64,000 nucleotides of DNA from Thermaerobacter subterraneus DSM 13965 (GCF_000183545.2 NZ_JH976535.1:859890-923889); one strand, 5' to 3'; counted from the stretch's first letter, positions 52,417 through 61,869 are shown. Notes: a model not told the origin generated them from the sequence alone. Made by a program: numbers and translations.

Positions 52417-52848
52417 TCACCGGCTCACACCGCCGCGGAAGGCGATGGCGGGGTCCGGGGCGGAATCGCCGCGTCCGGATGCCGGTACGGCTGTGCCCAC
52501 CGCGGGCTGGCCCGCCACCACCGCGTCCACACCGCGCGCGAACCGGTGCCACTCGTCTACCCAACGGTGGAGAACCTGCTGGCCGTGGGGCAGGGTGCGG
52601 TAGTACTTGCGAGGCGGACCCTGTGGCGAGGGCTCGAAGTATCCCTGGACATACCCGGCCCGCTCCAGGCGGGCGAGCACAGGGTAGATGCTTCCCTCGC
52701 TGACGAGGTGAAGCCCGCGCCGCCCGAGTTCTTCCACCATCTGGTATCCGTAACGGGGCTGCTCGGCAATCAGGGCCAGAAGCAGCATGTCAAGTACGCC
52801 TTTGAGCAACTGGCTGCCGCGGGTTTCGTCCCGACTACGGGCGGGCAC
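52417..52848 (-). CDS. PadR-family transcriptional regulator
   Basis: A 143-residue PadR protein; GTG 52848 follows GAGGAGGT, and TTG 52872 is the alternative. The winged helix is LLKGVLDMLLLALIAEQPRYGYQMVEELGRRG, SEGSIYPVLARLERAGYVQGYFEPS, then PPRKYYRTLPHG; the GYQ and YPVL blocks define PadR. A C-terminal helix (VLHRWVDEWHRFARGVDAV) gives the dimer. It shares strand with the HAAS-type membrane gene upstream (152-base gap), a common PadR pairing in Firmicutes in which the regulator controls a membrane protein gene. Confidence 0.88.
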   Translation of the reverse strand: MPARSRDETRGSQLLKGVLDMLLLALIAEQPRYGYQMVEELGRRGLHLVSEGSIYPVLARLERAGYVQGYFEPSPQGPPRKYYRTLPHGQQVLHRWVDEWHRFARGVDAVVAGQPAVGTAVPASGRGDSAPDPAIAFRGGVSR

Positions 52849-53000
52849 GGCTTGGGCCACCTCCTCCAGCAACGGTGATTTGAGATTGTTCGTATACCCA
52901 AGACCTACCGAAAGCCCAGAGGGCGCCCCCTCATCCTCGCGACCGTGGTACCCTGGTTGGTAACCGTGGCATCCTGACCTGGAATGCTAGAGTCTTCTGC

Positions 53001-53633
53001 CTACTGAACGGAGGCCGGTGCCCGCGGCCGAGCAGGGTCCCGGAGGATCGCCAGCCCGCTGACCGCCATGCAAGCTGCCATGACGAGCACCGCCTGCCAC
53101 CGCGGGATCTCGGCGAGAATCCATTGGGGCACCCAGGGCATGATCGGGCTAAGGAGCAGCATGCCGGTGAATGTGCCGATCACCACCGCGACCCACAGGC
53201 GCCCGTAACGCTCGTTCGCGCTATTCGCCAGCCATCGCCCGCCCAGCCGAGGCGCAAACAAGATCCAGATGCCCGTTGCCATCCACAGCACCTGAACGAG
53301 ATGAGCCGCCTCCACCGCGACCACTGGCTGGAACAGGACGGCCGGCAGCAGGGTGAAGAAGACTGCCAGCGCAAGGGGGTGTGCCGCAAACAGCAACTGT
53401 TCCCATCTAGACGGGTGGCTACCCACGGCGCGCCGCCACTCCTCGGCGAACCGGGCGACGTCTCCGCCGATCACGGTCTCGACGGATTTGCCGGCCGCCA
53501 CGGCTTGCTCAAGGTGGGCCCGCAGCTCCGCCGCCATCTGATCGATCTGCGGCCGGGGGAGTCCTGCCGTGGCCCAGTACACGATGCACGAGTCAACGGC
53601 CTCGGTGACGGGGTTGTCTGGACCGCGCACCAT
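53001..53633 (-). CDS. HAAS/DUF1700-like membrane protein
   Basis: A 210-residue protein from ATG 53633 (AGGAGGG upstream). The cytosolic N-terminus has the HAAS-type helical repeat (IDQMAAELRAHLEQAVAAGKSVETVIGGDVARFAEEWRR), then five helices beginning LALAVFFTLLPAVLFQP and ending LVMAACMAVSGLAIL. HAAS-type proteins occur with PadR regulators and bind signalling partners at the membrane. The gene starts where operator-like words lie (53687-53724). Confidence 0.75.
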   Translation of the reverse strand: MVRGPDNPVTEAVDSCIVYWATAGLPRPQIDQMAAELRAHLEQAVAAGKSVETVIGGDVARFAEEWRRAVGSHPSRWEQLLFAAHPLALAVFFTLLPAVLFQPVVAVEAAHLVQVLWMATGIWILFAPRLGGRWLANSANERYGRLWVAVVIGTFTGMLLLSPIMPWVPQWILAEIPRWQAVLVMAACMAVSGLAILRDPARPRAPASVQ

Positions 53634-53972
53634 CACGCAACCCTCCTGGTCCTGATGTGTCTTGTAACGCAAGGTACCGCCTCGAGCATAGTCGATGGTA
53701 TCGTGTTTTGCAACATAGTCTATGCGAGCCCAATATACAGGGCCGCCAGGCGGCTGGCGGCACGAGCTAAATCCAGGGCCGCCGCTGGCCGGCCGCGTAG
53801 CCTCACAGGGCGTGGCCCTTGACGGTGCCCGCACCCGCGGCAAACAAGTAACGTTGGTATGGTGCAGTACCTGTGACGGGGAACCCGGTGCGGTGCCATC
53901 GTCACCGGGAGCAGAGCCAGGCCAGATCCCGCGATCCCGCACGCCAAGGACCTGGGGAGGAGTGGGCAAGCG
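53634..53972 (-). promoter_or_regulatory. PadR-cassette control region
   Basis: Two near-identical words, CATAGTCGATG (53687-53697) and CATAGTCTATG (53714-53724), 27 bases apart; the second is nearly a perfect palindrome. They lie in an AT-richer patch 50-90 bases before the HAAS-type gene and fit a PadR operator pair. The remaining sequence to the nuclease gene holds no gene I can support; a second promoter in the plus direction is expected but not seen clearly. Confidence 0.5.
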
Positions 53973-55016
53973 ATGGAGACCCTGGCGGTGCGCGAACCTG
54001 CAAGCACCGGTGTGCCGGCGCGGGGCCGTCCCAGCAGGGCTATTCTCCGGGCAGTTCTGCTGACCGTGCTGGTTCTCGCCATCGCCGCCAGCCTGGCGGG
54101 GTGTGGCACTGCAACCCACCAGCCTGCACCGGCGGAGACTGGCACGCCGGAGGTGGCGCCGTCCGGTAGGGAATCGGGCGGGACCGATGGGAGCCAGTCC
54201 CTGGGAGCGGCGACCGGTGCCGCAAGCGAAAACGCCGAAGCCTCCACCGGTACCGGCGACGGCAAGGATCCTTCGGCGGCGGGCCGGGTGCAGTCTGCCG
54301 CGGAGCAACCCCGGGCAGGGATCACCCTGGCCCGGGTGGTCCAGGTGGTCGACGGCGACACTATCGAAGTCCGGCCCCTGGCCGGGGCGCCGCTTCCCGC
54401 CACCCGCATCCGGCTGATCGGTGTCAACACCCCGGAGATCCACGGCCGGGTGGAACCCTATGGCTTTGAAGCCGCTCGCTTTACCGAGCACCAGCTGGCC
54501 GGCCAGCAGGTGTGGCTGGAGAAGGACGTCTCCGAAACGGACCGGTACGGGCGTGCCCTGCGATACGTGTGGCTGGTGGAACCGCCCGCCGACCCCGCTC
54601 CGGCGGACGTCCGCCAGGGCATGTTCAACGCCATCCTGGTGCGGGAGGGTTACGCTCAGGTGGCTACCTACCCGCCTGACGTGCGCTACGCGGATCTGTT
54701 AGTCGAACTCCAGCGAGAGGCCCGGCAGGCGGGCCGCGGCCTCTGGGGCGAAACCGGCGGCGCTTCCGCCGGTGGCAGCGGATCCGGGTCAGCCGGTAGC
54801 GGCGGGGCCCGGTCAGGCCGTGCGGTCGCCGGGGCCGGTTCGTCCGGCGGGGGCGGCCGGGCCGGCTGCGACCCGGCCTATCCCGGCGTGTGCATTCCGC
54901 CGCCGCCGCCTGATCTGGACTGCGGCGACCTCTCCTACCGCAACTTTCGCGTCCTGCCCCCCGACCCGCACCGGCTGGACGGCCGCGACCGCGACGGCAT
55001 CGGCTGCGAGTCGTGA
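53973..55016 (+). CDS. Lipoprotein thermonuclease with Excalibur domain
   Basis: A 347-residue exported nuclease, ATG 53973 after GGAGGAG. The signal sequence ends with lipobox LAGC (C44 lipidated). After a Thr/Gly-rich linker, residues 115-255 form a staphylococcal-nuclease domain: VVQVVDGDTIEVRP, IRLIGVNTPEIHG and VSETDRYGRALRYVWL, with the catalytic Asp/Arg residues in place. A Gly/Ser-rich spacer follows, and the C-terminus is an Excalibur calcium-binding domain (LDCGDLSYRNF, DRDGIGCES). It degrades extracellular nucleic acid at the cell surface. The linkers are longer than usual. Confidence 0.9.
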   Translation: METLAVREPASTGVPARGRPSRAILRAVLLTVLVLAIAASLAGCGTATHQPAPAETGTPEVAPSGRESGGTDGSQSLGAATGAASENAEASTGTGDGKDPSAAGRVQSAAEQPRAGITLARVVQVVDGDTIEVRPLAGAPLPATRIRLIGVNTPEIHGRVEPYGFEAARFTEHQLAGQQVWLEKDVSETDRYGRALRYVWLVEPPADPAPADVRQGMFNAILVREGYAQVATYPPDVRYADLLVELQREARQAGRGLWGETGGASAGGSGSGSAGSGGARSGRAVAGAGSSGGGGRAGCDPAYPGVCIPPPPPDLDCGDLSYRNFRVLPPDPHRLDGRDRDGIGCES

Positions 55017-55198
55017 CCGCGAGTCGTGACCCAGCAGGCCCCACCGCCGGTCCTTGCTCGGGGCATGGGCGCGGGACCCTGCTGGGGGCACCGCTCGCGA
55101 GGCCCGCTCGCAGCAAGGTTCGAGGGGTGCGGCACCGGCCGGGTTCCCGGGCTCTGGCGCACCGGCCTGCCCGTGCACCGGCTTCCCCGGGGTGACCA

Positions 55199-56929
55199 TC
55201 ACAGCGGAGTGGCGGGGACCTCGGCCGAACCGGCTGCGCCGGACCCGGTCGAACCGGCCGAGCGGCGCCGCAAGGCCTCGGCCGTTTCGGCCAGCCGGAA
55301 GACGGCCAGGGCGCCGAGGCTGGTGGCCGCCGTGAGGGACCAGAGGGCCACCATGCCCAGCCGGTCGGCGACCAGCCCGCCTCCCAGGGGCCCGGCCATC
55401 CAGGCCACCCCGGCGATGGTGCCGGCCAGCCCCTGGTACGAGCCGCGGCGGTCGGCGGGCGCGACCCGTGCCACGGCGGCACTGTATGACAGCGCGTGGA
55501 GCACCTCGCCCACCGTGATGATCACCATCGCCGAGGCAAAGAGGGCGTAAGCCGTCCACTCCGTCGTGAAGGTCAGCAGGCCGAAGCCCGCGGCGTGCAG
55601 GGCGGCGGAGGCCTTCAGCATCCCGTCCAGGGTCCAGCCCCGCCGTTCGGCCCAGGCGGAGGCCACCGGAGTCAGGGCGACGACCAGCACCGCGTTGAGG
55701 CTCCAGAGCAGGCCGTAGGCCGCTTCGCTGAACCCCCGGCGCGTCATGTAGACCGGCAGGGCCGTATGCAGTTGGGCATACGGGAAGAACAGGCCGACGC
55801 TGCCCACGGCCAGGAGCACCACCGTGACGAGTCCCTGGGCATGCCAGGCGGCCAGTCGCGTGTGCCAGGCCGGCCGGGCCGGAACCGGGTTGGCGACCGG
55901 CCGCTGCGGCCCCGGCGAGATCTGTGGCAGCGGGCCCGCCGCAACGCCTGCACCACCGGAATTCCGTGCGGGGTGCGCCTCCGCGGTTGCCGCGGCCGGG
56001 CGGGCGGGCTCATCCCCTGGGGTGGGGACCCGGACCGAGGTGGCTCCTGCGGCGTCCGCGGGCCTGCCGGGGGGATCGCTGGCGGCTTCCGCAGGGCTTG
56101 CAAATCCGGCCTCCGCAAGCTTGCCGGCGGCCGCCCCGGACCCGTGGCGAGGGCCGGCAGGCTCCCCGGCAGCGGTTCCGGCCGTCCCCGGGGCGGGCGT
56201 TTCCGGGGCGAGGCCGGTGGAGGGGCAGGCGCTCCGCCGGCGCCGCCGGCGGAGCGTTTCCCCGTAGGGATCGGGAACGGCCTTGAGGAGAAGCAGCGCG
56301 AAAGCGGCATAGGTCAGGGCGTCCGCCCAGAAGACCACCCGGAAGGACCAGCTGGCCAGGAGGCCGCCCAGGGCCGCGCCGGCGGCCACGCCCAGGTTGT
56401 TGGCCATGTAGAGAAGCCCAAAGACCTGCCGCTCCCGCCCGGGGACCAGGTCGCTGACCAGGGCCTGGGAGGCAGGCCGGAACAGGCTGATCACCAGGCC
56501 GAAGACGACGGTGACGGCTGCGTAGGTGGCGGCCTCCTGCCGCCAGCCCAGCATGAAGGAGCAGGCCGCGGAGCCGAGCAGGCTCCAGAGCAGGACGGGC
56601 TTTCGTCCTGCGCTGTCGGCCAGCCGGCCGCCCAGGGCGGCGCCCAGGGTGGCAGCCAGCGAGTGGAAGAAGGCCACCGTGCCCGCCCAGGTCAGATCCC
56701 GACCCAGCACCTGCACCACGAAAAGGGTTGTCAAGGGGAAGACCAGGCCGCTTCCCAGGGAGTCGACCACCTGACCGGCGGTGAGCCAGTACACGGAAGG
56801 TGGGAGTCCCGAAGGCACCACGGTCCTGACCAGGCGGGCCATCCAGGCCACGGGCCGGTAGGCTCCGCCTGCGCGGTCGGGTTGCCTGGCCCCGCCGGTG
56901 CGGCCCGGATGCCCGGCGATGCGTTTCAT
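55199..56929 (-). CDS. MFS transporter with long cytosolic loop
   Basis: A 576-residue major-facilitator protein, ATG 56929. The N-terminal half has LADSAGRKPVLLWSLLGSAAC (motif A between helices 2 and 3) and LVPGRERQVFGLLYMANNLGVAAGAALGG. A low-complexity Pro/Ala/Gly loop of about 130 residues (near 230-360) separates the halves, longer than in typical relatives. The C-terminal half begins GLVTVVLLAVGSVGLFFPYAQ and includes RVAPADRRGSYQGLAGTIAG. It resembles drug/multidrug exporters of the DHA1 group. Substrate unknown; facing the secreted-protein gene with a 904-base spacer. Confidence 0.87.
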   Translation of the reverse strand: MKRIAGHPGRTGGARQPDRAGGAYRPVAWMARLVRTVVPSGLPPSVYWLTAGQVVDSLGSGLVFPLTTLFVVQVLGRDLTWAGTVAFFHSLAATLGAALGGRLADSAGRKPVLLWSLLGSAACSFMLGWRQEAATYAAVTVVFGLVISLFRPASQALVSDLVPGRERQVFGLLYMANNLGVAAGAALGGLLASWSFRVVFWADALTYAAFALLLLKAVPDPYGETLRRRRRRSACPSTGLAPETPAPGTAGTAAGEPAGPRHGSGAAAGKLAEAGFASPAEAASDPPGRPADAAGATSVRVPTPGDEPARPAAATAEAHPARNSGGAGVAAGPLPQISPGPQRPVANPVPARPAWHTRLAAWHAQGLVTVVLLAVGSVGLFFPYAQLHTALPVYMTRRGFSEAAYGLLWSLNAVLVVALTPVASAWAERRGWTLDGMLKASAALHAAGFGLLTFTTEWTAYALFASAMVIITVGEVLHALSYSAAVARVAPADRRGSYQGLAGTIAGVAWMAGPLGGGLVADRLGMVALWSLTAATSLGALAVFRLAETAEALRRRSAGSTGSGAAGSAEVPATPL

Positions 56930-57833
56930 GGGATGGCACTCTCCTTCTTCAGGTCAACGGGTCACCCCGCGGAACCCTGCTGGGGATCCCACAGGGAACG
57001 CCGCGCTGGACACGGCGCGGGCGCTGCGCCGTGCCCAGCGCACCTCTTGAACCGGCACTTCCCCGGCGCCGCGCCACCGCAGCGCGTCTCCTGCACCGGC
57101 ACTTTGCCGGCACGACACCGCTGCAGCGTACCCCCTGCGCCTGCTGCTGCGCGGATACTACGCCGTCGCCGACCCTGTGCCGGCGTGCGTGGGTGCTACG
57201 CCGCCAGTGCGCCTCTTCGGGGCCGGCGCTCGATGGGCACGGCGCGGTAGCGGCGCCGGCCCAGGGACGGGACCGCGCCGGTCCAGCGCCGGCGGTGCAC
57301 CGGGTTGCCTTGGATTGCGCGGATTGCGGGGACCGGCCGGCGACGGTAGCGAGCCTCGCGTCGCGGTCGCGATCCTGGAGGGATCAATGGAGGCCGGGGG
57401 GCATCGTGAGGCAGCCGGGACCGCCCGCTCCAGCCGGTGTCCCCATTCGAGGCGCGGTTGTCCCGGCCCCAGGCGTGACGGTGCGCATGGCTGCCTCCCT
57501 CCCCTCTTCTTCCAGAAAGTGGTATCATGGAAGCAAGACATCTGCTTTCTAGCATGCAGCGGGCCTGCCCGTCAACGGGGGCTCCGGGCCGGCTCCAGGT
57601 CGCGGCCGGCGGGTGTCGCCCGGCCCGAGCCCTCACCCCGGGTACCGGGGTGTACGGCCTGGCTCGCCCGGACGCGGCAGCAGGATGCTCGCGTTGATGC
57701 CTTGCAGGTTCACCGGCCCGCCGGCCTGCCGTTTTACAGGTCTTTTACATTCTCCATAAACGACCGCAACACGGGCCGGGTACCGTAGTCATTGCCAACC
57801 CGCACCGGTGCGGGTGGAGAAAGGGGGCGCATC
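56930..57833. repeat. Long spacer with 44-bp degenerate repeat
   Basis: No gene is supported. From about 57004 to 57220 roughly five imperfect units of 44 bases follow in line; the two clearest start TGAACCGGCACTT (57048) and TGCACCGGCACTT (57092), each with a CCGCAGCGC-like centre. Farther right, AGAAAGTGGTATC (57517-57529) faces CTTTCT (57545-57550), a small inverted pair that may be a weak hairpin. TTTACA (57733-57738) and CATAAA (57755-57760) could serve as promoter of the next gene. Confidence 0.4.
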
Positions 57834-58796
57834 ATGAACAACCGCAGGTGGTTGGGCGGCCTGCTGGGCGCCGGGATCGTGGCCGCCGCCGTGGCGGGGA
57901 TGGTGACCGCCCGGGCCGGCGCGGCCCAGCCGGCGTCCGGCTCTTTGGACGCCTCGTTGGGTGGTCGCGTCGTGGTGTTCCCGGCGGCGGATCGCGATAC
58001 CGCAGCCGGGGGTTCCTCCGCCACCGGCACGATCGCACAGGATGCTGCCAGCACGGCGGGTGCAGCCCAGGATCCGCCGGCCGATCCGTCGTCCCTGACG
58101 GGTACCTTCGTTCGGCGTCTGGCCCAGGCGCTTGACCTGCCCCGGGAGCGGGTGGACGCCGCCATCCGCGAGGTGCTCAGCGGGATGGTGGACGAGGCTG
58201 CCCGGAACGGGCGGCTCTCATCCGAGCAGGCCGCGGCCCTGCGCCAGCGGATCGCCCAGGGGCAGTACCGGCTGGTGCCGCCCATGGGGGTGCCGGGCCA
58301 CGGATGGGGCGGCAAGCACCGGCCCGGCGGGCCGTTCCTCCGGGAAGGCCAGCCGGCGCGCCTCGGCGGCTTGCTGCAGGCGCTGAGCGACACGCTGGAC
58401 TTGACTCCGGGCCAGATCCTGGACCGGCTCTGGCAGGGCAAGACCCTGGCTCAGATTGCCGAGGAGCAGGGCGTCTCCCGCCAGCAGGTCACGGACGCTA
58501 TCATCGGCCCGGCGAAGCGGCGCCTGGACGCAGCGGTGGCCGCCGGGCGGCTGACCCCGCAGCAGGCCAGCCAGCGGCTCGAGCGGCTGAAGGAACGAGG
58601 CAACGCCCTGCTGGACCGGAAGTTCACCCCACCCGGCGCCGCCCGTAACGATGAAGCCGGCGCCTCCCGTTCGGCCGCAAGCGGCGATGCCGGCTCTGCC
58701 CGTGGTGAACCCGCAGCTTCAGTCAGGGGCACCACCGGGACGGCGCCCGTCGTGCCGCCAGACGGTGGGGAAGGCTTCGGCGCCGGTGCGATGTGA
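57834..58796 (+). CDS. Secreted helical protein of unknown function
   Basis: A 320-residue protein, ATG 57834 after AAAGGGGG. A signal peptide (LGGLLGAGIVAAAVAGMVTARAGA, cleavage near AQP) is followed by a polar stretch. Two helical segments then resemble small repeat modules: FVRRLAQALDLPRERVDAAIREVLSGMVDEA with an RLSSEQAAALRQRI finger, and LLQALSDTLDLTPGQILDRLWQGKTLAQIAEEQG with RLTPQQASQRLERL. The GKTLAQIAEEQGVS part recalls helix-turn-helix-like packing, but in an exported protein. The ending is low complexity. No family recognised. A strong terminator follows. Confidence 0.72.
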   Translation: MNNRRWLGGLLGAGIVAAAVAGMVTARAGAAQPASGSLDASLGGRVVVFPAADRDTAAGGSSATGTIAQDAASTAGAAQDPPADPSSLTGTFVRRLAQALDLPRERVDAAIREVLSGMVDEAARNGRLSSEQAAALRQRIAQGQYRLVPPMGVPGHGWGGKHRPGGPFLREGQPARLGGLLQALSDTLDLTPGQILDRLWQGKTLAQIAEEQGVSRQQVTDAIIGPAKRRLDAAVAAGRLTPQQASQRLERLKERGNALLDRKFTPPGAARNDEAGASRSAASGDAGSARGEPAASVRGTTGTAPVVPPDGGEGFGAGAM

Positions 58797-59279
58797 ATCG
58801 GGCGTGGCGAGAAGCTCGCTGCCGCGACTGGGACCGGCAGCCGTAGGGGTCAGGAACCCGTAGCCACAAAGAGTGCGTCGGTGGGCGGGCCCCAAGGGGG
58901 CCCGCCTTGTTGAACGTGAGAGCCAGCGGGCGAGGTGGGCGAGCCGGCGGGGCGGGGCCAGCCTACCCGTTGGGCGAAGCACGGCCGCGGGCCCAGGGTG
59001 AGGGTGGAGCCAGGCGGCGAGACGAGCAAGTTGGCAGTGCGCCCCACATGCCGTGGCGGGTGCGCCATCCCTTGGGTGGCGCCTTGTCCCGGCTTGGATG
59101 CCTGTGCTAACCTAACGCCAACCCGTGCCAAATCCCGGCGAATCCCGCCCCGGACTGGCTTCACCTCGCCGGCCCGGACCTTTGCATGACGGTCGGGCTT
59201 GCCGGGAGCGTTGCGTGGCTTTCCCCAAGCACAAGCCGGATCGCCGGAGTACCACCGGCATCACCAGGAGGAGAGCACC
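58797..59279. other. Spacer between secreted protein and lysA
   Basis: Contains the terminator at 58884-58911. Upstream of lysA I looked for a lysine riboswitch and did not find its conserved elements. The lysA start is supported by GGAGGAG at 59267-59273. Confidence 0.45.
58884..58911 (+). terminator. Rho-independent terminator
   Basis: Perfect stem GGCGGGCCCC (58884-58893) and GGGGCCCGCC (58897-58906) with a three-base loop, followed by TTGTT. It would end transcription of the secreted-protein gene. Confidence 0.85.
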
Positions 59280-60617
59280 TTGCCGCAGCCCGAACTGCAG
59301 CCGCGCACGGCCTGGCCGCCGCTGGTCACCAGCCCCCGGGGGCATCTGGTGATCGGCGGCGCCGACGCCGTCGAGCTGGTCGAACGCTTCGGAACGCCCC
59401 TGTACGTCCTGGACGAGGCCGTGATCCGACAGCGCTGCCGCGCCTACCGCGAGGCCATGGGCGGCGCCGGCGTCATCGCTTACGCGGCCAAAGCCCTCTG
59501 CACCACCGCCATCCTCCGCATCATGGACCAGGAGGGGCTCTGGGTCGACGCCGTCTCCGCCGGCGAGCTCCACACCGCCCTGGCCGCCGGCTTCCCGGCC
59601 GGCCGGATCCTCCTGCACGGGAACAACAAGAGCGACGAGGAACTGCGCTTGGCCATCGAGACGGGAGTGGGCCGGGTCGTCGTCGACAACTTCCACGAGC
59701 TCGACCGCCTGGCCGCCATGGCCCGGGCCGCGGGCCGGTCCGTACCCGTGCTGCTGCGGGTGGCGCCGGGGGTCGAGGCCCACACCCACGAGTTCATCCG
59801 CACCGGCCAGCAGGAGTCCAAGTTCGGCTTCGACCTGGCCACCGGCCAGGTCCTTGAGGCCCTGGACCGCGTGCTGGACGAACCGGCCCTGGACTGGCAC
59901 GGCTTCCACTGCCACATCGGCTCGCAGATCCTGGCCGTCGAGCCCTGGGAGCAGGCGGCCCGGATCATGATGGACCTGGCCGCCGAGGCGCACCGGCGCA
60001 CGGGCCGGTTCGTCCGGGAACTGGACCTGGGGGGCGGCCTGGGCATCCGCTATGTCCCGGGCGATGAGCCGCCCTCCATCGCGGAGACGGTGACCCGCAT
60101 CCGGACCGCCGTGGAGCGGGCGGCGGGTGAGCGCGGCCTGCCGGTGCCGCGGCTCATCCTGGAGCCCGGCCGCTCCATCGTGGGCGAGGCCGGGGTCACG
60201 CTGTACACGGTGGGGTCCGTCAAGCGGGTTCCGGGCCTGATGCCCTACGTGGCCGTCGACGGCGGCATGGCCGACAACCCCCGCTACGCCCTCTACCGCG
60301 CCCTCTACACGGCCGTGCTGGCCAACCGGCCCCTGGACGAACCGGCCGAGAGGGTCTGCCTGGTAGGCCGCTACTGCGAGTCGGGCGACATTCTGATCCC
60401 GGAGATCGAACTGCCGCGGGTCGAGCCCGGCGACGTGGTGGCGGTCTTCAGCACGGGCGCCTACAACTACAGCATGTCCAGCCAGTACAACCGCTTCCCG
60501 CGGCCCGCCATGGTGCTGGTACGGGAGGGCGAGGCCGCCGTCATCGTGGAGCGGGAGACCTACGACGATCTCTTGCGCCACGACCGCATCCCCCCGTCCC
60601 TGGAGCGGGAGGGCTAG
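59280..60617 (+). CDS. lysA: Diaminopimelate decarboxylase
   Basis: PLP enzyme of fold type III, 445 residues, from TTG 59280 after GGAGGAG (59267-59273). K71 in AYAAKAL binds PLP, HCHIGSQ carries the active-site histidine and serine, EPGRSIVGEAG binds the PLP phosphate, and CESGDIL provides the cysteine and aspartate from the other subunit. It decarboxylates meso-diaminopimelate to L-lysine, last step of lysine synthesis. Length is normal. It is followed by a convergent membrane protein with 172 bases between stops. No other lysine genes are near. Confidence 0.95.
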   Translation: MPQPELQPRTAWPPLVTSPRGHLVIGGADAVELVERFGTPLYVLDEAVIRQRCRAYREAMGGAGVIAYAAKALCTTAILRIMDQEGLWVDAVSAGELHTALAAGFPAGRILLHGNNKSDEELRLAIETGVGRVVVDNFHELDRLAAMARAAGRSVPVLLRVAPGVEAHTHEFIRTGQQESKFGFDLATGQVLEALDRVLDEPALDWHGFHCHIGSQILAVEPWEQAARIMMDLAAEAHRRTGRFVRELDLGGGLGIRYVPGDEPPSIAETVTRIRTAVERAAGERGLPVPRLILEPGRSIVGEAGVTLYTVGSVKRVPGLMPYVAVDGGMADNPRYALYRALYTAVLANRPLDEPAERVCLVGRYCESGDILIPEIELPRVEPGDVVAVFSTGAYNYSMSSQYNRFPRPAMVLVREGEAAVIVERETYDDLLRHDRIPPSLEREG

Positions 60618-60789
60618 GGGGCCTGCTGCGGCAGGCCATCGGCAGCGGGGCTGCCCTTGGGGGCTGCCGGCGGTGCCGCCGATGCCGCGGGAGTCCGTTG
60701 CTTCCGTGATCCCCACCGGGGTCTGGGGCGTCCCGGTCCCGCCGGGGCAGGTCCCGGGCGAGGGCCGGTCAAGGACGGAGAAGGGCCGC

Positions 60790-61869
60790 TCAGCGGCGCG
60801 AACCGCAGCCCCCTTCGACCACGGCCTGGGGGCACCGTTCCCGCAGGAGAGCGATGAAGCCGTCGCGATCCAACGGAGACACCAGCACCGTCTCGCCCTG
60901 GTCGGTCTCGATGGCCACCCGGCGCAGGGACGGTGCCGGGCTTGCAATCGGGTTCCAGGTCGGGCGAACGCGGCGGATCCGGGTCAGTCGGATGTCGAAG
61001 TCGGCAAACCCCACCCGGATTTGCAGGTGGGTCGGCGTCACACGGTAGTAGGACGGGCGCCAGAAGGTGAAGCCCACCACCAAGAGGTATGGCCCCAAAG
61101 CGACAAGCCCGACGATGGCCGTCGCGTCGCCGCGCAGCGCCATGAAGAAGGGAATCAGCGGCGGGATGGCCGTCAGGGCGAGCAGGATCGTGCTGCGGGC
61201 GGCGGGGAAGTCGACCACCTCCGGCCAGGGGCCGTCCGGCCCTCTCGCGGCCGGCGCCGTCGGAAGGCGCAGCCCCGCCCGGTACACCCCCGCGCATCCC
61301 CCGATCGCCACCGTCAGCAGGGCCACGATCCACAGATAAAACCAGGGTGTAAGGCCAGCCCACCGGCCCAGGGCGACGGCGGTGACGCCCACCGTGAGAT
61401 GCAGCAGCGTGGCCATGAGCAGGAACTTCATCCCGCGCACCAGGTGGCGGCTGGCGCGGGCCATGGCCCGGGCCGTCTCCGGCCGCGGTTCGACGGGCCA
61501 GTTGAGCAACGATGCCGGCAATCGCGTCACCGCCGTGACCAGCGCGTAGAGGAACACGCCGATCCCCCAGAGGCCCCAGATGCTGGCCCTGGCCCCGAAG
61601 CCATCGGCCTCGCCCCGCAGGTTGAAGTGCACCGGAATCCGGTCGGGCAGGTTGGGCCAAAGGGCGATGATCCACACCAGGGTCGCCAGGAGCAAGAGCG
61701 CCGACAGAATCTCAAGGACCCACTCCCAGACCGTCATGGGCTCCCGCCAGCCTCGCTCCAGCTCGTCTTGCGCGGCGTCTTTGCCCCGGGTAGGCTGTTC
61801 GTCCACCGTTGTTGCGCCGGAAGGCGCAGAGGGCAGAGGCTTCCGTTCCGGTGGGTTTTCATGCATCAC
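60790..61869 (-). CDS. DUF1648 membrane protein with C-terminal PH-like domain
   Basis: A 359-residue protein from ATG 61869. Order: polar N-terminus, helix VLEILSALLLLATLVWIIALWP, a DUF1648 block (NLPDRIPVHFNLRGEADGFG), then further helices (FLYALVTAVTRLP, LLMATLLHLTVGVTAVALG, TILLALTAIPPLIPFFMAL and IVGLVALGPYLLVVGF), and a PH-like end (YRVTPTHLQIRVGFADFDIRL, SPLDRDGFIALLRERCP). The DUF1648 half resembles SdpI proteins; the PH half resembles the gene at 25883-26299. Role unknown; membrane protein sensing or shielding is likely. Confidence 0.78.
   Translation of the reverse strand: MMHENPPERKPLPSAPSGATTVDEQPTRGKDAAQDELERGWREPMTVWEWVLEILSALLLLATLVWIIALWPNLPDRIPVHFNLRGEADGFGARASIWGLWGIGVFLYALVTAVTRLPASLLNWPVEPRPETARAMARASRHLVRGMKFLLMATLLHLTVGVTAVALGRWAGLTPWFYLWIVALLTVAIGGCAGVYRAGLRLPTAPAARGPDGPWPEVVDFPAARSTILLALTAIPPLIPFFMALRGDATAIVGLVALGPYLLVVGFTFWRPSYYRVTPTHLQIRVGFADFDIRLTRIRRVRPTWNPIASPAPSLRRVAIETDQGETVLVSPLDRDGFIALLRERCPQAVVEGGCGSRR

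Noticed and set aside
58912-59279. Lysine riboswitch before lysA
   Set aside because: The conserved lysine-riboswitch core elements and the following terminator were not found; a direct TTG start with GGAGGAG fits an ordinary leader.
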